Assembly: GCA_024743405.1 (NCBI GenBank)
Contig: JANSWP010000074.1
Span: forward strand, 1 to 35,755
DNA from: Bacteroidota bacterium
GTDB taxonomy: Bacteria; Bacteroidota; Bacteroidia; Chitinophagales; Saprospiraceae
Direction of reading: 5' to 3'
Length of the DNA stretch: 35,755 nt
A model generated the notes under the pieces. The model was given only the letters and a program-made list of their open reading frames with translations, had not been told where the DNA came from and searched no databases. Below, in pieces: positions 8,777-17,600 of the stretch (position 1 is the first letter of the stretch; every line of letters starts with the position of its first letter). The position numbers and the translations under genes were made by a program.

Positions 8777-11102
8777 CAGCTAATTTTAAAAACCATTCTT
8801 TGACTATTTCTTCGGCTGGTTTGTTATTTGGTGTAAAGCTTCCATTTTCGAGACCTCTATAATCTAAATAACAAGGAAATTTCCACCATAAAATACCTTT
8901 ACACCACTTCTGATCTTTAACACTTTCAAAGACGGTCTCATAGCATTTTTTCTGGTGTTCCCCGTTGAAAGAGTCATTTCGCTGGCCAGCATGTGGTTCT
9001 TTCCAAGGTGCATTGATACTTCGGAACCCTATTTCCGTAAATACTAGTGGTTTCTTATGTTTTTTGACTACAGATTCGATTTTATCTATCACTTTTTCAA
9101 ATCCATTTTTCAATTCTTCTTTTGAGCATTCTTCGCTATGATGCAAAGGATAATAACAATTCAAACCAATGAAGTCCAATTCTTCCCAAAAATCAATATT
9201 TTCAAATTCATCTCCCCAGTTGGCAGCATAAGTCAATTGACCAGCATAAATACCGCGAGTTTGCTTGATTAGTTTTTTCCAATCGTCACTTCTCTGAACC
9301 GTGGCTTTTGCAAACTCAACCCCCAAACAAAACATAGGCATATTATAAATTTCCGCCAACATTGCATAGTGTATAATCCAATGGTGATAGTGATGGAAAA
9401 ATTGGTGCCATTCTTCTTCAGAATTCATTTCTACATCACCTGGCCAGCTACCTCTAAACCAAATTTGGGGCTTTAACATCGCAGACATTCCCATCTTTTT
9501 TGCCATCGTAAAGGAGTGAATGACACTTTCGTCTGTTTCGGATCCCGGTCTATTGGACATTCTGATAAATGAAGGCGTTTGGGTATTATTCATATATCCA
9601 TAAGGTACAATAGCTATTGAGTTTGTTCCCAGCCCAGTTAGCTTTTCAAGCGATTCGGTAGCTTTTTTGGAGCCATATCCATTGTAGATTCTGTAGCCTT
9701 CGTGGGCGAAATTGAAGCCTTTTAGATAAGGCATTTTACTTTTTGGTCGAGATTTTGTCTGATCATGGTCTGACGAAGCATCGAGTTTTTCATCTAAATA
9801 CTGATGCCATTGTTTTTCCAAATGTAGTATTTCAGATTCATCGGGCGACCAAGTCTGATATCCTTCTAAAAAGGTGGATTGACCAAATGTTTCAATTAAA
9901 AAATCTGTAAAAGAAGCTGCTAAACAGCCAGTTAATAACCTTGACCCTTGATTCAAAATATCTTCATTTAAGATCTCTGAAAGGGGTAATAAATTGTCTG
10001 TTTTGTATAATTTTTTAGCCCAATATTCCCAACCTTTTTTTTGCCATTTTTTGGTGAAATAAATTCCCAAACCTCTTTCTAATGCAACGGTTTTAGGTTT
10101 GCCGAGCAATTGACGAACGACCAATTCATTCTCTTTTCCAATGTAATTATCCTGATAGGTATCATTTAAAACGGTGTGTATTTCAATATTTTGAAAATTG
10201 ACGTGAGAATGTTCCGTATTGTGCAGAATCAATCCTTTTTGCTCCGTCGTTGGATAGAGAAAATGATTGCATTTAGGAATTGATTTTTGTGTATTGGTAA
10301 AGGACAAAATTCGTTGGATGGCTTTTTCGGATAGCGCACTCAATTCTGATAATTGCTTTTGGCTCACATTATAGTCAGAAATAAATCTGAAATGCGGGGT
10401 TTCAAGGACGGTTTCGGGCTCTTTTTTAAATTCAAAATGCACTTTTTCATTCATCGCCCAAGTTTGATCATCAAAAAAACCGAGTAACACTCGACGACTA
10501 TTTTCATATACTTCATAACCCCAATTACCCCAACCAAAAAGGTTCCATTCGTTTTTGATTTTTTCGTTTAAAAAGTTGAAAATGGATTCGTTATCTAAAC
10601 CTGAAATGAACATCATTGGCATCGTAGGACTCAGTGGATTTGGATAAAAGGGCAACATGGCCACAGTCTCTTTATTCGAATATTCAAGATTGCCAATCTG
10701 TATTTTTTTTGAATCAATATGGAAGGGCAATTTTGTCATGCATCCTGAAATTATTTTGTTGGATTTGGGGCTTCCGATTGCAATAACTGCTTGGTTTTCA
10801 AAGTCTTTTGGAGTTACGTTTCGTTCACACTTTATGGAGAGTGTCAAGTAATTCTTTGACATTTCTACCATTTTTTCACTAATGATTTTAAAGCCATTTT
10901 CCATTTTTCCAGAGGGATGAACCAAAATAGCACGCGGCTTATCTTGCTGCCAAAAATTTTGAGCTAACTGTCTTCGAGTTGGTAATTCATTCTCATAAGA
11001 GACGGTCTGAGCTGTCTGATCAGGTTGACCTTGAATGGTACAATTGGTAATAGAAAAAAAGGAAATTAATAGTATTAATATGGGGCAATTTCGAATATTC
11101 AT
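8772..11102 (-). CDS. Lipoprotein with degenerate peptidase-like N-terminal half and GH113-like glycoside hydrolase domain
   Basis: I place the start at the ATG at 11102 (776 residues). An in-frame ATG at 11195 would add 31 residues in front of an otherwise clean lipoprotein signal (LLISFFSITNC, lipid Cys21). Residues 457-776 form a TIM-barrel glycosidase resembling GH113 (beta-mannanase-like): it opens with LKGFNFAHEGY and has PQIWFRGSWPGD. The likely acid/base is Glu596 (FCLGVEFAKA) and the likely nucleophile Glu690 (LVFTEIGFRS); IGLNCYYP and ILWWKFPCY add to the match. Residues 22-440 resemble secreted gluzincin (peptidase-MA-like) proteins, with ERGLGIYFTKKW where a WLxEGLAxYF motif would be, but no HExxH is visible. 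The expected cell location is the outer membrane. The substrate is not established. Confidence 0.75.
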   Translation of the reverse strand: MNIRNCPILILLISFFSITNCTIQGQPDQTAQTVSYENELPTRRQLAQNFWQQDKPRAILVHPSGKMENGFKIISEKMVEMSKNYLTLSIKCERNVTPKDFENQAVIAIGSPKSNKIISGCMTKLPFHIDSKKIQIGNLEYSNKETVAMLPFYPNPLSPTMPMMFISGLDNESIFNFLNEKIKNEWNLFGWGNWGYEVYENSRRVLLGFFDDQTWAMNEKVHFEFKKEPETVLETPHFRFISDYNVSQKQLSELSALSEKAIQRILSFTNTQKSIPKCNHFLYPTTEQKGLILHNTEHSHVNFQNIEIHTVLNDTYQDNYIGKENELVVRQLLGKPKTVALERGLGIYFTKKWQKKGWEYWAKKLYKTDNLLPLSEILNEDILNQGSRLLTGCLAASFTDFLIETFGQSTFLEGYQTWSPDESEILHLEKQWHQYLDEKLDASSDHDQTKSRPKSKMPYLKGFNFAHEGYRIYNGYGSKKATESLEKLTGLGTNSIAIVPYGYMNNTQTPSFIRMSNRPGSETDESVIHSFTMAKKMGMSAMLKPQIWFRGSWPGDVEMNSEEEWHQFFHHYHHWIIHYAMLAEIYNMPMFCLGVEFAKATVQRSDDWKKLIKQTRGIYAGQLTYAANWGDEFENIDFWEELDFIGLNCYYPLHHSEECSKEELKNGFEKVIDKIESVVKKHKKPLVFTEIGFRSINAPWKEPHAGQRNDSFNGEHQKKCYETVFESVKDQKWCKGILWWKFPCYLDYRGLENGSFTPNNKPAEEIVKEWFLKLAE

Positions 11103-11240
11103 GAATTCAAGTTTGAAGTATGTGAGGTGAACTGTATACAAAGATGGTAATTCTTGAAAAAGATTGCTGGCACTATCTAACAATTTTATTGTCAATACGT
11201 TAGTTTTGTTTGAGGACTGATGCTTTTATTTGCATCTAAG

Positions 11241-11405
11241 TAAGTGCTTGGACAGAAATAAGTTCCATATTTGACGAAAACTATTTTTTTGCCAGACGAG
11301 GCAAAAAGCATAGGCATATCCATAGATATGGCGAGTATTTTTAACGAAATATAGTAAAAAAATAGTCCGTCATAATATGTGTGATTATTTCTGTCCAAGC
11401 ACTTA
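11241..11405 (+). repeat. Palindromic MITE-like element R1 (165 bp)
   Basis: The ends are a perfect inverted repeat of 21 bp beginning TAAGTGCTTGGACAGAAAT, each outermost base pair being TA/TA. Inside is an outer stem, ACTATTTTTTT (11280-11290) with AAAAAAATAGT (11356-11366). A central hairpin pairs CATATC (11315-11320) with GATATG (11325-11330). Between stem and hairpin lie the conserved strings GGCAAAAAGCATAGG and GAGTATTTTTAACGAAAT, shared with the elements at 18772 and 18960. A 68-codon ORF across it on the minus strand is only a by-product. No transposase is encoded. Confidence 0.8.
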
Positions 11406-11455
11406 ACGCCAAAAAAATAACTTGATCACCTGGACGACTTCTTTTGCTCCCATTC
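11406..11455 (-). repeat. Half-element flank next to R1
   Basis: On the minus strand this reads CAAAAGAAGTCGTCCA and then an AAGTTATTTTTTT tail, like the flank at 1-60 and the flank within the element at 18960-19117. It abuts R1 and reaches within 26 bases of the AsmA start. On the plus strand it holds TTCTTTTG (11439-11446), one mismatch from the -7 consensus, which could drive the AsmA gene. Confidence 0.45.
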
Positions 11456-11480
11456 TTTCTTAAAAAATAATCATTCTTAT

Positions 11481-14400
11481 ATGAAAATCGTAAAACGTAT
11501 TTTTCTTGTTTTGTTTATTCTGCTGTTTTTATTGATTGGCGCGCTGGTAGCGATTCCTTATTTTTTCAAAGATGAAATTGTTGCGATCGTCAAAGAAGAA
11601 ATCAATAATGCAGTGAATGCTCAAGTTGATTTTTCAGATGTAGACTTGTCTCTTATTCGAAGTTTTCCTGATTTTAATATGCAAATAAACAATCTGGAAG
11701 TTCTTGGGATTGATGAGTTTGCTGGACTGAAGCTTGCGGGTATGGATGAATTAGATTTAACGCTTGATGTAATGTCAGTGATCAATTCTGCTACACAACC
11801 AGTAGAAATTAAGTCAGTTCATTTAGTTAAACCAGAGATAAATGTGTTGGTGTTGAAAAACGGTAAGGCAAATTACGACATTGCTAAACCGACGGAAGCA
11901 GCCGAAACGACTGAAACAACGGGTGAACTTAGGGTGAGCCTTCAGGAATATAGTCTTCAAAATGGAAAAATCGTTTATGACGATCAGACCATGCCATTTT
12001 TTATGGAAATAGACGGTTTGAATCATTCGGGAGAAGGTGATTTTACTTTGGATATTTTTGACTTGACAACAACGACTAATATTGATGCATTGACGGTAGA
12101 TTTTGATGGAGTACAATATTTGAAAAAGGCAAAAACAAGCTTGGTGGCAGGTTTCAATATTGATATGCCGAATAGTAAATACACCTTGAAAGAAAATGAA
12201 TTATTGATAAATGCGCTCAAAATAAACGCAGATGGTTGGGTCGCCATGCCTTCCGAAGATATTGATATGGATCTTACGTTTAATGCACCATCTACCGATT
12301 TTAAGGACTTATTGTCCATGATTCCGAATGCTTATATTGCTGGTTATGAAGATGTTAAGTCGAGTGGAAAGTTCAATTTAAATGGTTTTGTAAAAGGTGT
12401 TTATGCAGTAAGTCCAGAACAATATCCAGCCTTTAGGATAGATATGGATGTAGATAATGGCAATGTACAATATCCAGGTTTGCCATTTGGCATTGAGGAC
12501 ATTTTTACTAATATTTTGGTTGACTCCAAAACGAGTGATTTGAATGATATGGTCGTAGATATTTCTAGGTTTAAAATGAAGATTGGCAATAATCCAATTG
12601 AGGCGAAAATGAATTTGAGAACCATTATGACAGATCCAAATGTGGATGCTTTTGTGAATGGAAAATTAGACTTGGATGAGTTGGCGAAGGCATTTCCGAT
12701 GGAAGGCGTTTCTGATTTAAATGGAATAATCAATTCCGATATTACCATGAAAACCAAATATTCAACCATTGAAAAAGAGGAATATGAAAAGGTGGATATG
12801 AGTGGAAATTTGGGTATACAGAATATGAATTATGTTGCCGAAGACATGCCGCCCGTCAAAATCAATGATTTACAAATGGCTTTCTCGCCACAAGCAGTTA
12901 AGGTGAGCAATTTTGATTCGAAATTAGGGAAAAGTGATTTAAAAGCTTCGGGGAGTATTGATAATATTCTCGCCTATTTTTCGCCTGATAAAACGATGAA
13001 AGGAACCTTTACGATCAGGTCTAAATATTTTAATGCGGATGAGTGGATGACGGAAACAGCAAGTAGTGAGCAGTCGACAGTTGATGCTGAAGCTACTACA
13101 GAAGAGATGGGTTCTGAGGAGGAGCTCTTTAATCGTTTTGACTTTACTTTAGATGGACTGATTGAAGAACTGGATTATGATGTTTATGATATCAAGAATA
13201 TTGTCGCTAAAGGTAATTTTACACCTAATGAATTGAAAATCAATAAATTCGGAATGGATATTGGCAATAGTGATTTGGCAGGTTCAGGGAATTTGACGAA
13301 TGTTTGGAATTATGTTTTTAAGGATGAGAAATTAGGGGGTAATTTGAATTTGAGTTCTGCATTTTTTGATTTGAATCAATTTATGACAGAGGAGGAAGTA
13401 ACGACAGAAACGACGACTTCTCCTGAGGCAACAGAACCCATTTTAGTACCAGAAAATATGGATATTGTCGTTAATGCAGATATGACCAAAGTTCGATACG
13501 ACAAGATGGATTTGAATAATATAAAAGGGCAATTATTGGTCAAAAACGAGGCAGTTCGTTTTGAAAATGTCAGTGCAAATACATTAGGAGGGCAGATGAA
13601 TATTGAAGGTGGCTACGACACAAAAAATCATGAGAAACCGAGATTTGACTTCGCGTATGATTTGAAAAATTTGAACTTTACAAAGGCATTTAATGCATTG
13701 AATACGATAGAAAAGATAATGCCGATTGGGAAATTTATCGATGGTAATTTTAATTCAAAATTTAGTATGTCAAGTGAATTAGGACAAGATCTATTTCCTG
13801 ATTTAAATACCCTTGTTGCGGATGGTTTTTTGAATACGATAAATGCTAAACTGGCTAATTTTAAACCGCTTCAAGCAATCGGTGACAAGCTGAATATCAA
13901 TGAATTTAAGAATCCTATTTCGATAAAGGATACCAAAAATTGGTTTGAAGTGAAAGACGGTGGAGTAGAGTTTAAGGAGCAAGATTATGAAACAAAAGGG
14001 ATTCAGATGAAAATTGGGGGTACACATAAATTAACAGGTGGAATGAATTATGCGGTCATCGCCAAAATTCCGAGAGATAAGTTAAATAAGAATGCCATTG
14101 GAGCGGCGGCAGAATCTGGTTTAGGCTTTCTGAAGAAAGAGGCTTCGAAATTAGGTTTTGATATTGATGCGGGTGAATTTGTAAATGTCTTGATTAATAT
14201 CACAGGTAGCATGACTGATCCGAAATTGAAGTTCAAGATTTTGGGATCAGAGGGAGAAGCTAGCGTTCAGGATGCTATAACGGATAATATTAAGGCAGAA
14301 GCAGAGAAGAAAATTGAAGAAGTAAAAGATGAAGTTGTGGATAAGGCGAAACTAGAAGCGGAAAAGAAAGCGGAAGAAGTTTTGGGTAAATCTGTGGCTG

Positions 14401-14600
14401 ATGCAAAAAATGACGCAAAGAAAGTAGCAGACTCTTTGGCAAATACAGCTGCAAAAAAAGTAGAAGAAGAATTAAAGAAGAAAGTAGGTGATAAAGTTGG
14501 AGAACAAGGCAAAAAAGAAATCGATAAAGTGAAGGATAAATTGAAAGATGTGAAACTGCCTAAGTTTGGAAAAAAGAAAAAGAAGAAAGAAGGAAATTAA
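11481..14600 (+). CDS. AsmA-family protein
   Basis: This is a 1039-residue AsmA-like protein of the inner membrane and periplasm. One N-terminal transmembrane anchor (about 7-28) precedes KDEIVAIVKEEINNAVNAQV and LSLIRSFPDFNMQINNLEV, the typical AsmA opening. The body is repetitive beta strand, as in the bridge-like lipid-transport fold proposed for AsmA/TamB relatives, with acidic Thr/Glu-rich insertions near residues 130, 530 and 640. The AsmA C-terminal region (AFNALNTIEKIMPIGKFIDG, then the KDTKNWFEVKDGGVEFKEQ stretch) is present. About 110 final residues form a Lys/Glu/Ala helix or coiled coil ending in poly-Lys. The likely role is envelope lipid homeostasis or transport to the outer membrane, which is inference from the family. 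It is convergent with the SprB-repeat gene. Confidence 0.88.
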   Translation: MKIVKRIFLVLFILLFLLIGALVAIPYFFKDEIVAIVKEEINNAVNAQVDFSDVDLSLIRSFPDFNMQINNLEVLGIDEFAGLKLAGMDELDLTLDVMSVINSATQPVEIKSVHLVKPEINVLVLKNGKANYDIAKPTEAAETTETTGELRVSLQEYSLQNGKIVYDDQTMPFFMEIDGLNHSGEGDFTLDIFDLTTTTNIDALTVDFDGVQYLKKAKTSLVAGFNIDMPNSKYTLKENELLINALKINADGWVAMPSEDIDMDLTFNAPSTDFKDLLSMIPNAYIAGYEDVKSSGKFNLNGFVKGVYAVSPEQYPAFRIDMDVDNGNVQYPGLPFGIEDIFTNILVDSKTSDLNDMVVDISRFKMKIGNNPIEAKMNLRTIMTDPNVDAFVNGKLDLDELAKAFPMEGVSDLNGIINSDITMKTKYSTIEKEEYEKVDMSGNLGIQNMNYVAEDMPPVKINDLQMAFSPQAVKVSNFDSKLGKSDLKASGSIDNILAYFSPDKTMKGTFTIRSKYFNADEWMTETASSEQSTVDAEATTEEMGSEEELFNRFDFTLDGLIEELDYDVYDIKNIVAKGNFTPNELKINKFGMDIGNSDLAGSGNLTNVWNYVFKDEKLGGNLNLSSAFFDLNQFMTEEEVTTETTTSPEATEPILVPENMDIVVNADMTKVRYDKMDLNNIKGQLLVKNEAVRFENVSANTLGGQMNIEGGYDTKNHEKPRFDFAYDLKNLNFTKAFNALNTIEKIMPIGKFIDGNFNSKFSMSSELGQDLFPDLNTLVADGFLNTINAKLANFKPLQAIGDKLNINEFKNPISIKDTKNWFEVKDGGVEFKEQDYETKGIQMKIGGTHKLTGGMNYAVIAKIPRDKLNKNAIGAAAESGLGFLKKEASKLGFDIDAGEFVNVLINITGSMTDPKLKFKILGSEGEASVQDAITDNIKAEAEKKIEEVKDEVVDKAKLEAEKKAEEVLGKSVADAKNDAKKVADSLANTAAKKVEEELKKKVGDKVGEQGKKEIDKVKDKLKDVKLPKFGKKKKKKEGN

Positions 14601-14642
14601 AAAGATAGATTCGTGTAATCTTCAAATATTAAGGTATATAGA

Positions 14643-14681
14643 GGACGCTGACTTTTTAAACAAATAAGAAAGTCAGCGTCC
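14643..14681. terminator. Convergent terminator hairpin
   Basis: GGACGCTGACTTT (14643-14655) pairs perfectly with AAAGTCAGCGTCC (14669-14681) around a 13-base loop that begins with TT. It stands between the AsmA stop and the stop of the minus-strand SprB-repeat gene, 7 bases from the latter, and probably serves both. Confidence 0.75.
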
Positions 14682-14688
14682 AATAAAA

Positions 14689-17600
14689 TTAGCCATTGCT
14701 CAATTTCAAAACTTTTAACTCAACACGTTGATTTCGTCTACGCCCATTGGCTGTTTTATTTGAGGCAATTGGATTTCTTTTACCGTATCCTTTCGATGAA
14801 ATCCGGGACGAATCAATACCTTTTTGAACTATATAACCCATTATGTTTTTTGATCTTTCAGAGGATAATTGATCACAATATTCATGCGGTGGAATACCGT
14901 TTGTATGACCTCCAATTTCAATTTCAATTTCAGGATTCTGTTCCATGAAATAGAAAATCTCATCCAAAACAGGCAAAGAAGTATCATTCAAAACAGTACT
15001 ATCTGCATCAAAATTCAGCCCATCTAAGCGGATTGCCTGACCCAATCTTAGACGTCCAGCTGTTAGTTCTGGTATGAGTTTTTTCTTGATTTCTAAAGTA
15101 GTATTTGCTTCACATCCATTTCCGTCTGTTACTGTAATGGAGTGGTTCCCAATGGGTAATTTTTTCGCCGTTTCTTCGGTTTCGCCATTACTCCACTTAT
15201 AGAGAAAACTGCCTACTCCACCTTCTGCAATAACGGTTGCCTCCCCATCTTGACTATCTTGTTCTGAGGCAGGTTGAATATTATAAACTCTAGCTGTTAA
15301 CTGCGCAGGTTGAGAGATTGATACCTTTTTAGTTTCTGTTTTTCCGGTCACATCTGTTACCGAAACTTCATAATCACCTGCTTTTAAGCTGGATGGATTC
15401 TCGCCTGAAAGATTGGAGTCATTCCATTGATAATTAAATGGTCCTTTTCCACCTGAAACAGATACTTGTACAGCGGCATTTGCATCGCCAAAACAATTGA
15501 CGTCACCAGTTTGCTCAATTTCAATAGTCATGGCTAAGATATTTTCTAAAATCTCAATCGACTCAATTATTGAACATCCGTTTCCGTCTGTGACTGTTAC
15601 AGTTCTATTTCCGGGACTTAGTTTGGACGCAATTTCTTCGGTTTCTCCATTGTCCCATTTATAGCTGTAATTACCATCTCCACCTTTGACACTTATTCTA
15701 GCCTTTCCATCTGAATTACCGGTACTTGCCGGTTTTTCAATTTGAATATTTGCCGAAAGAGCATCAGGTTGATCCACTAATATTTTAGAGGTTGTCGTCG
15801 TTCCTGTAGCATCGGTTAATGTCAATCCATAATTTCCAGCTGCTAAGCCTTTAGCATTTTCGCCTGAAATATTTGCATCATTCCAATTGTATGAAAAAGG
15901 TGGTTTCCCACCTTCGATTTCGACTGTTAGTTCAGCACTTTTTTCCCCATTACAATTAATATTTTTGACTTGATTCAAATTGACAGAAAGCGGTAGAATA
16001 TTTTCAGAAATGTCAATTGTTGAGGTCGTTTGGCAACCGTTTTCATCTGTAATGGTCACTGAATGTTCACCAGAGCTGAGTTTTTCGGCAGTTTTGGTGG
16101 TTTCACCATTGTCCCATTTATAAGCGTAATTTCCATTTCCACCTTTAGCATTGATTCTCGCTTTCCCATCATTTTGACCCAAAGTTGCTGCCTTTTCAAC
16201 TTGGATGTTCGCAGAAAGGGCTTCTGGTTGATTGACTATAATCTTAGCATTGGCGGTTGTTCCCGTCACATCTGTTACTATCAATTCATAATTTCCTGCC
16301 GCAAGGTTAAGGGCTTTATCACTTGAAATTTTTGAGTCATTCCAGCTATATGTAAAAGGTGCTTTTCCACCAGAAATTTCAGACTTCAATTCAGCATTTT
16401 GTTCCCCATTACAATTGATACTTTTAATTTGCTCCAAAGAAACAGCAAGCGGGAGAATATTTTCTGTGATGTCAATGGTTGCGATTGCTTGGCATCCATT
16501 CTTATCAGTTACGGTTAAAGTGTGTGTCCCCGCATTGAGTTTTTCGGCAGTTTTATCGGTTTCGCCATTGTCCCATTTGAACATATATCCACCTGTCCCG
16601 CCAGTTACCTTTGCTCTCGCTTTTCCATCGGTATTGCCAGTCGTAGCTGGGTTTTGTGGGGTAATAGAAATATTGATGACTTCTGGTTCTGTAATTTGAA
16701 TGTTCGATGTGGCAGAGTTACCAGCTACATCAGTAATTGTTAAAGAATAATTTCCAGCATTCAGGTTCGAAGGGTTTTCTCCATTTAACCTAGCATCAGA
16801 CCATTGATATTTAAAAGGTGCTTTTCCCCCAGAAACATTGGTTTTTATAGATGCTGAACGTTCTCCATTACATTTTATATCAGTCGTCAAATTAATGGAT
16901 GCAGACATTGTTAAGATATTTTCAGGAATAGTAACCTCGGTAATAGACTCACAACCTTGAGAATCGGAAATCGTGACAGTATGGTTGCCAGGATTAAGTT
17001 TGGAAGCGCTAGGAGTCGTTTCCCCATTATCCCATTTATAAGAATAATCACCCGTTCCACCGCTGGCTTGAACAGTTGCTTTTCCGTCCGAATTTCCTGT
17101 GCTTGCAGGTGCATCCACCTTTAAAGTTGCATTCAAAGTTGGCGGTTCATTTATTGCTACTTGGGCCATACTGACAGTCCCAACGGCATCCTTGACCGTA
17201 ACCATGTAGGCTCCAGCTGCCAGTTTGATTAGTTTTTTACCTACCAGACCTGATTTATCCCATGTATAATAATAAGGCGCTTTTCCTCCTGAAACGCTCA
17301 CTTCCAATTGTGCATTGGCGTCACCATGGCAATTATTTTCTTGAGTCTGATTGAAAGTGATTTCAAGAGGGGCTAAAATTTGAGAAACATCAATTGAACC
17401 AGTTGCTATACATCCATTTTTGTCAGTCACAGTTACGACATGAACACCTTCTGTTAATTTTCGTGCAGTTTGGGTATTTTCCCCATTGTCCCATTTGAAT
17501 GAGAAAGGTTGAGTACCACCATCGATAGAGATTTTGGCAACACCATCTGCGAGACCAGCACCGGATTCAGCTTTTTCTGCGGTAATATTCAGGCTGAATC

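Noticed and set aside
11192-11398. 68-codon minus-strand ORF upstream of the GH113-like gene
   Set aside because: It lies almost wholly in the palindromic element R1, so its sequence is explained by the repeat.
14267-14512. 81-codon Ser/Ala/Phe-rich ORF opposite the AsmA tail
   Set aside because: It is the antisense shadow of the Lys/Glu/Ala-rich coiled coil; its odd composition follows from that.
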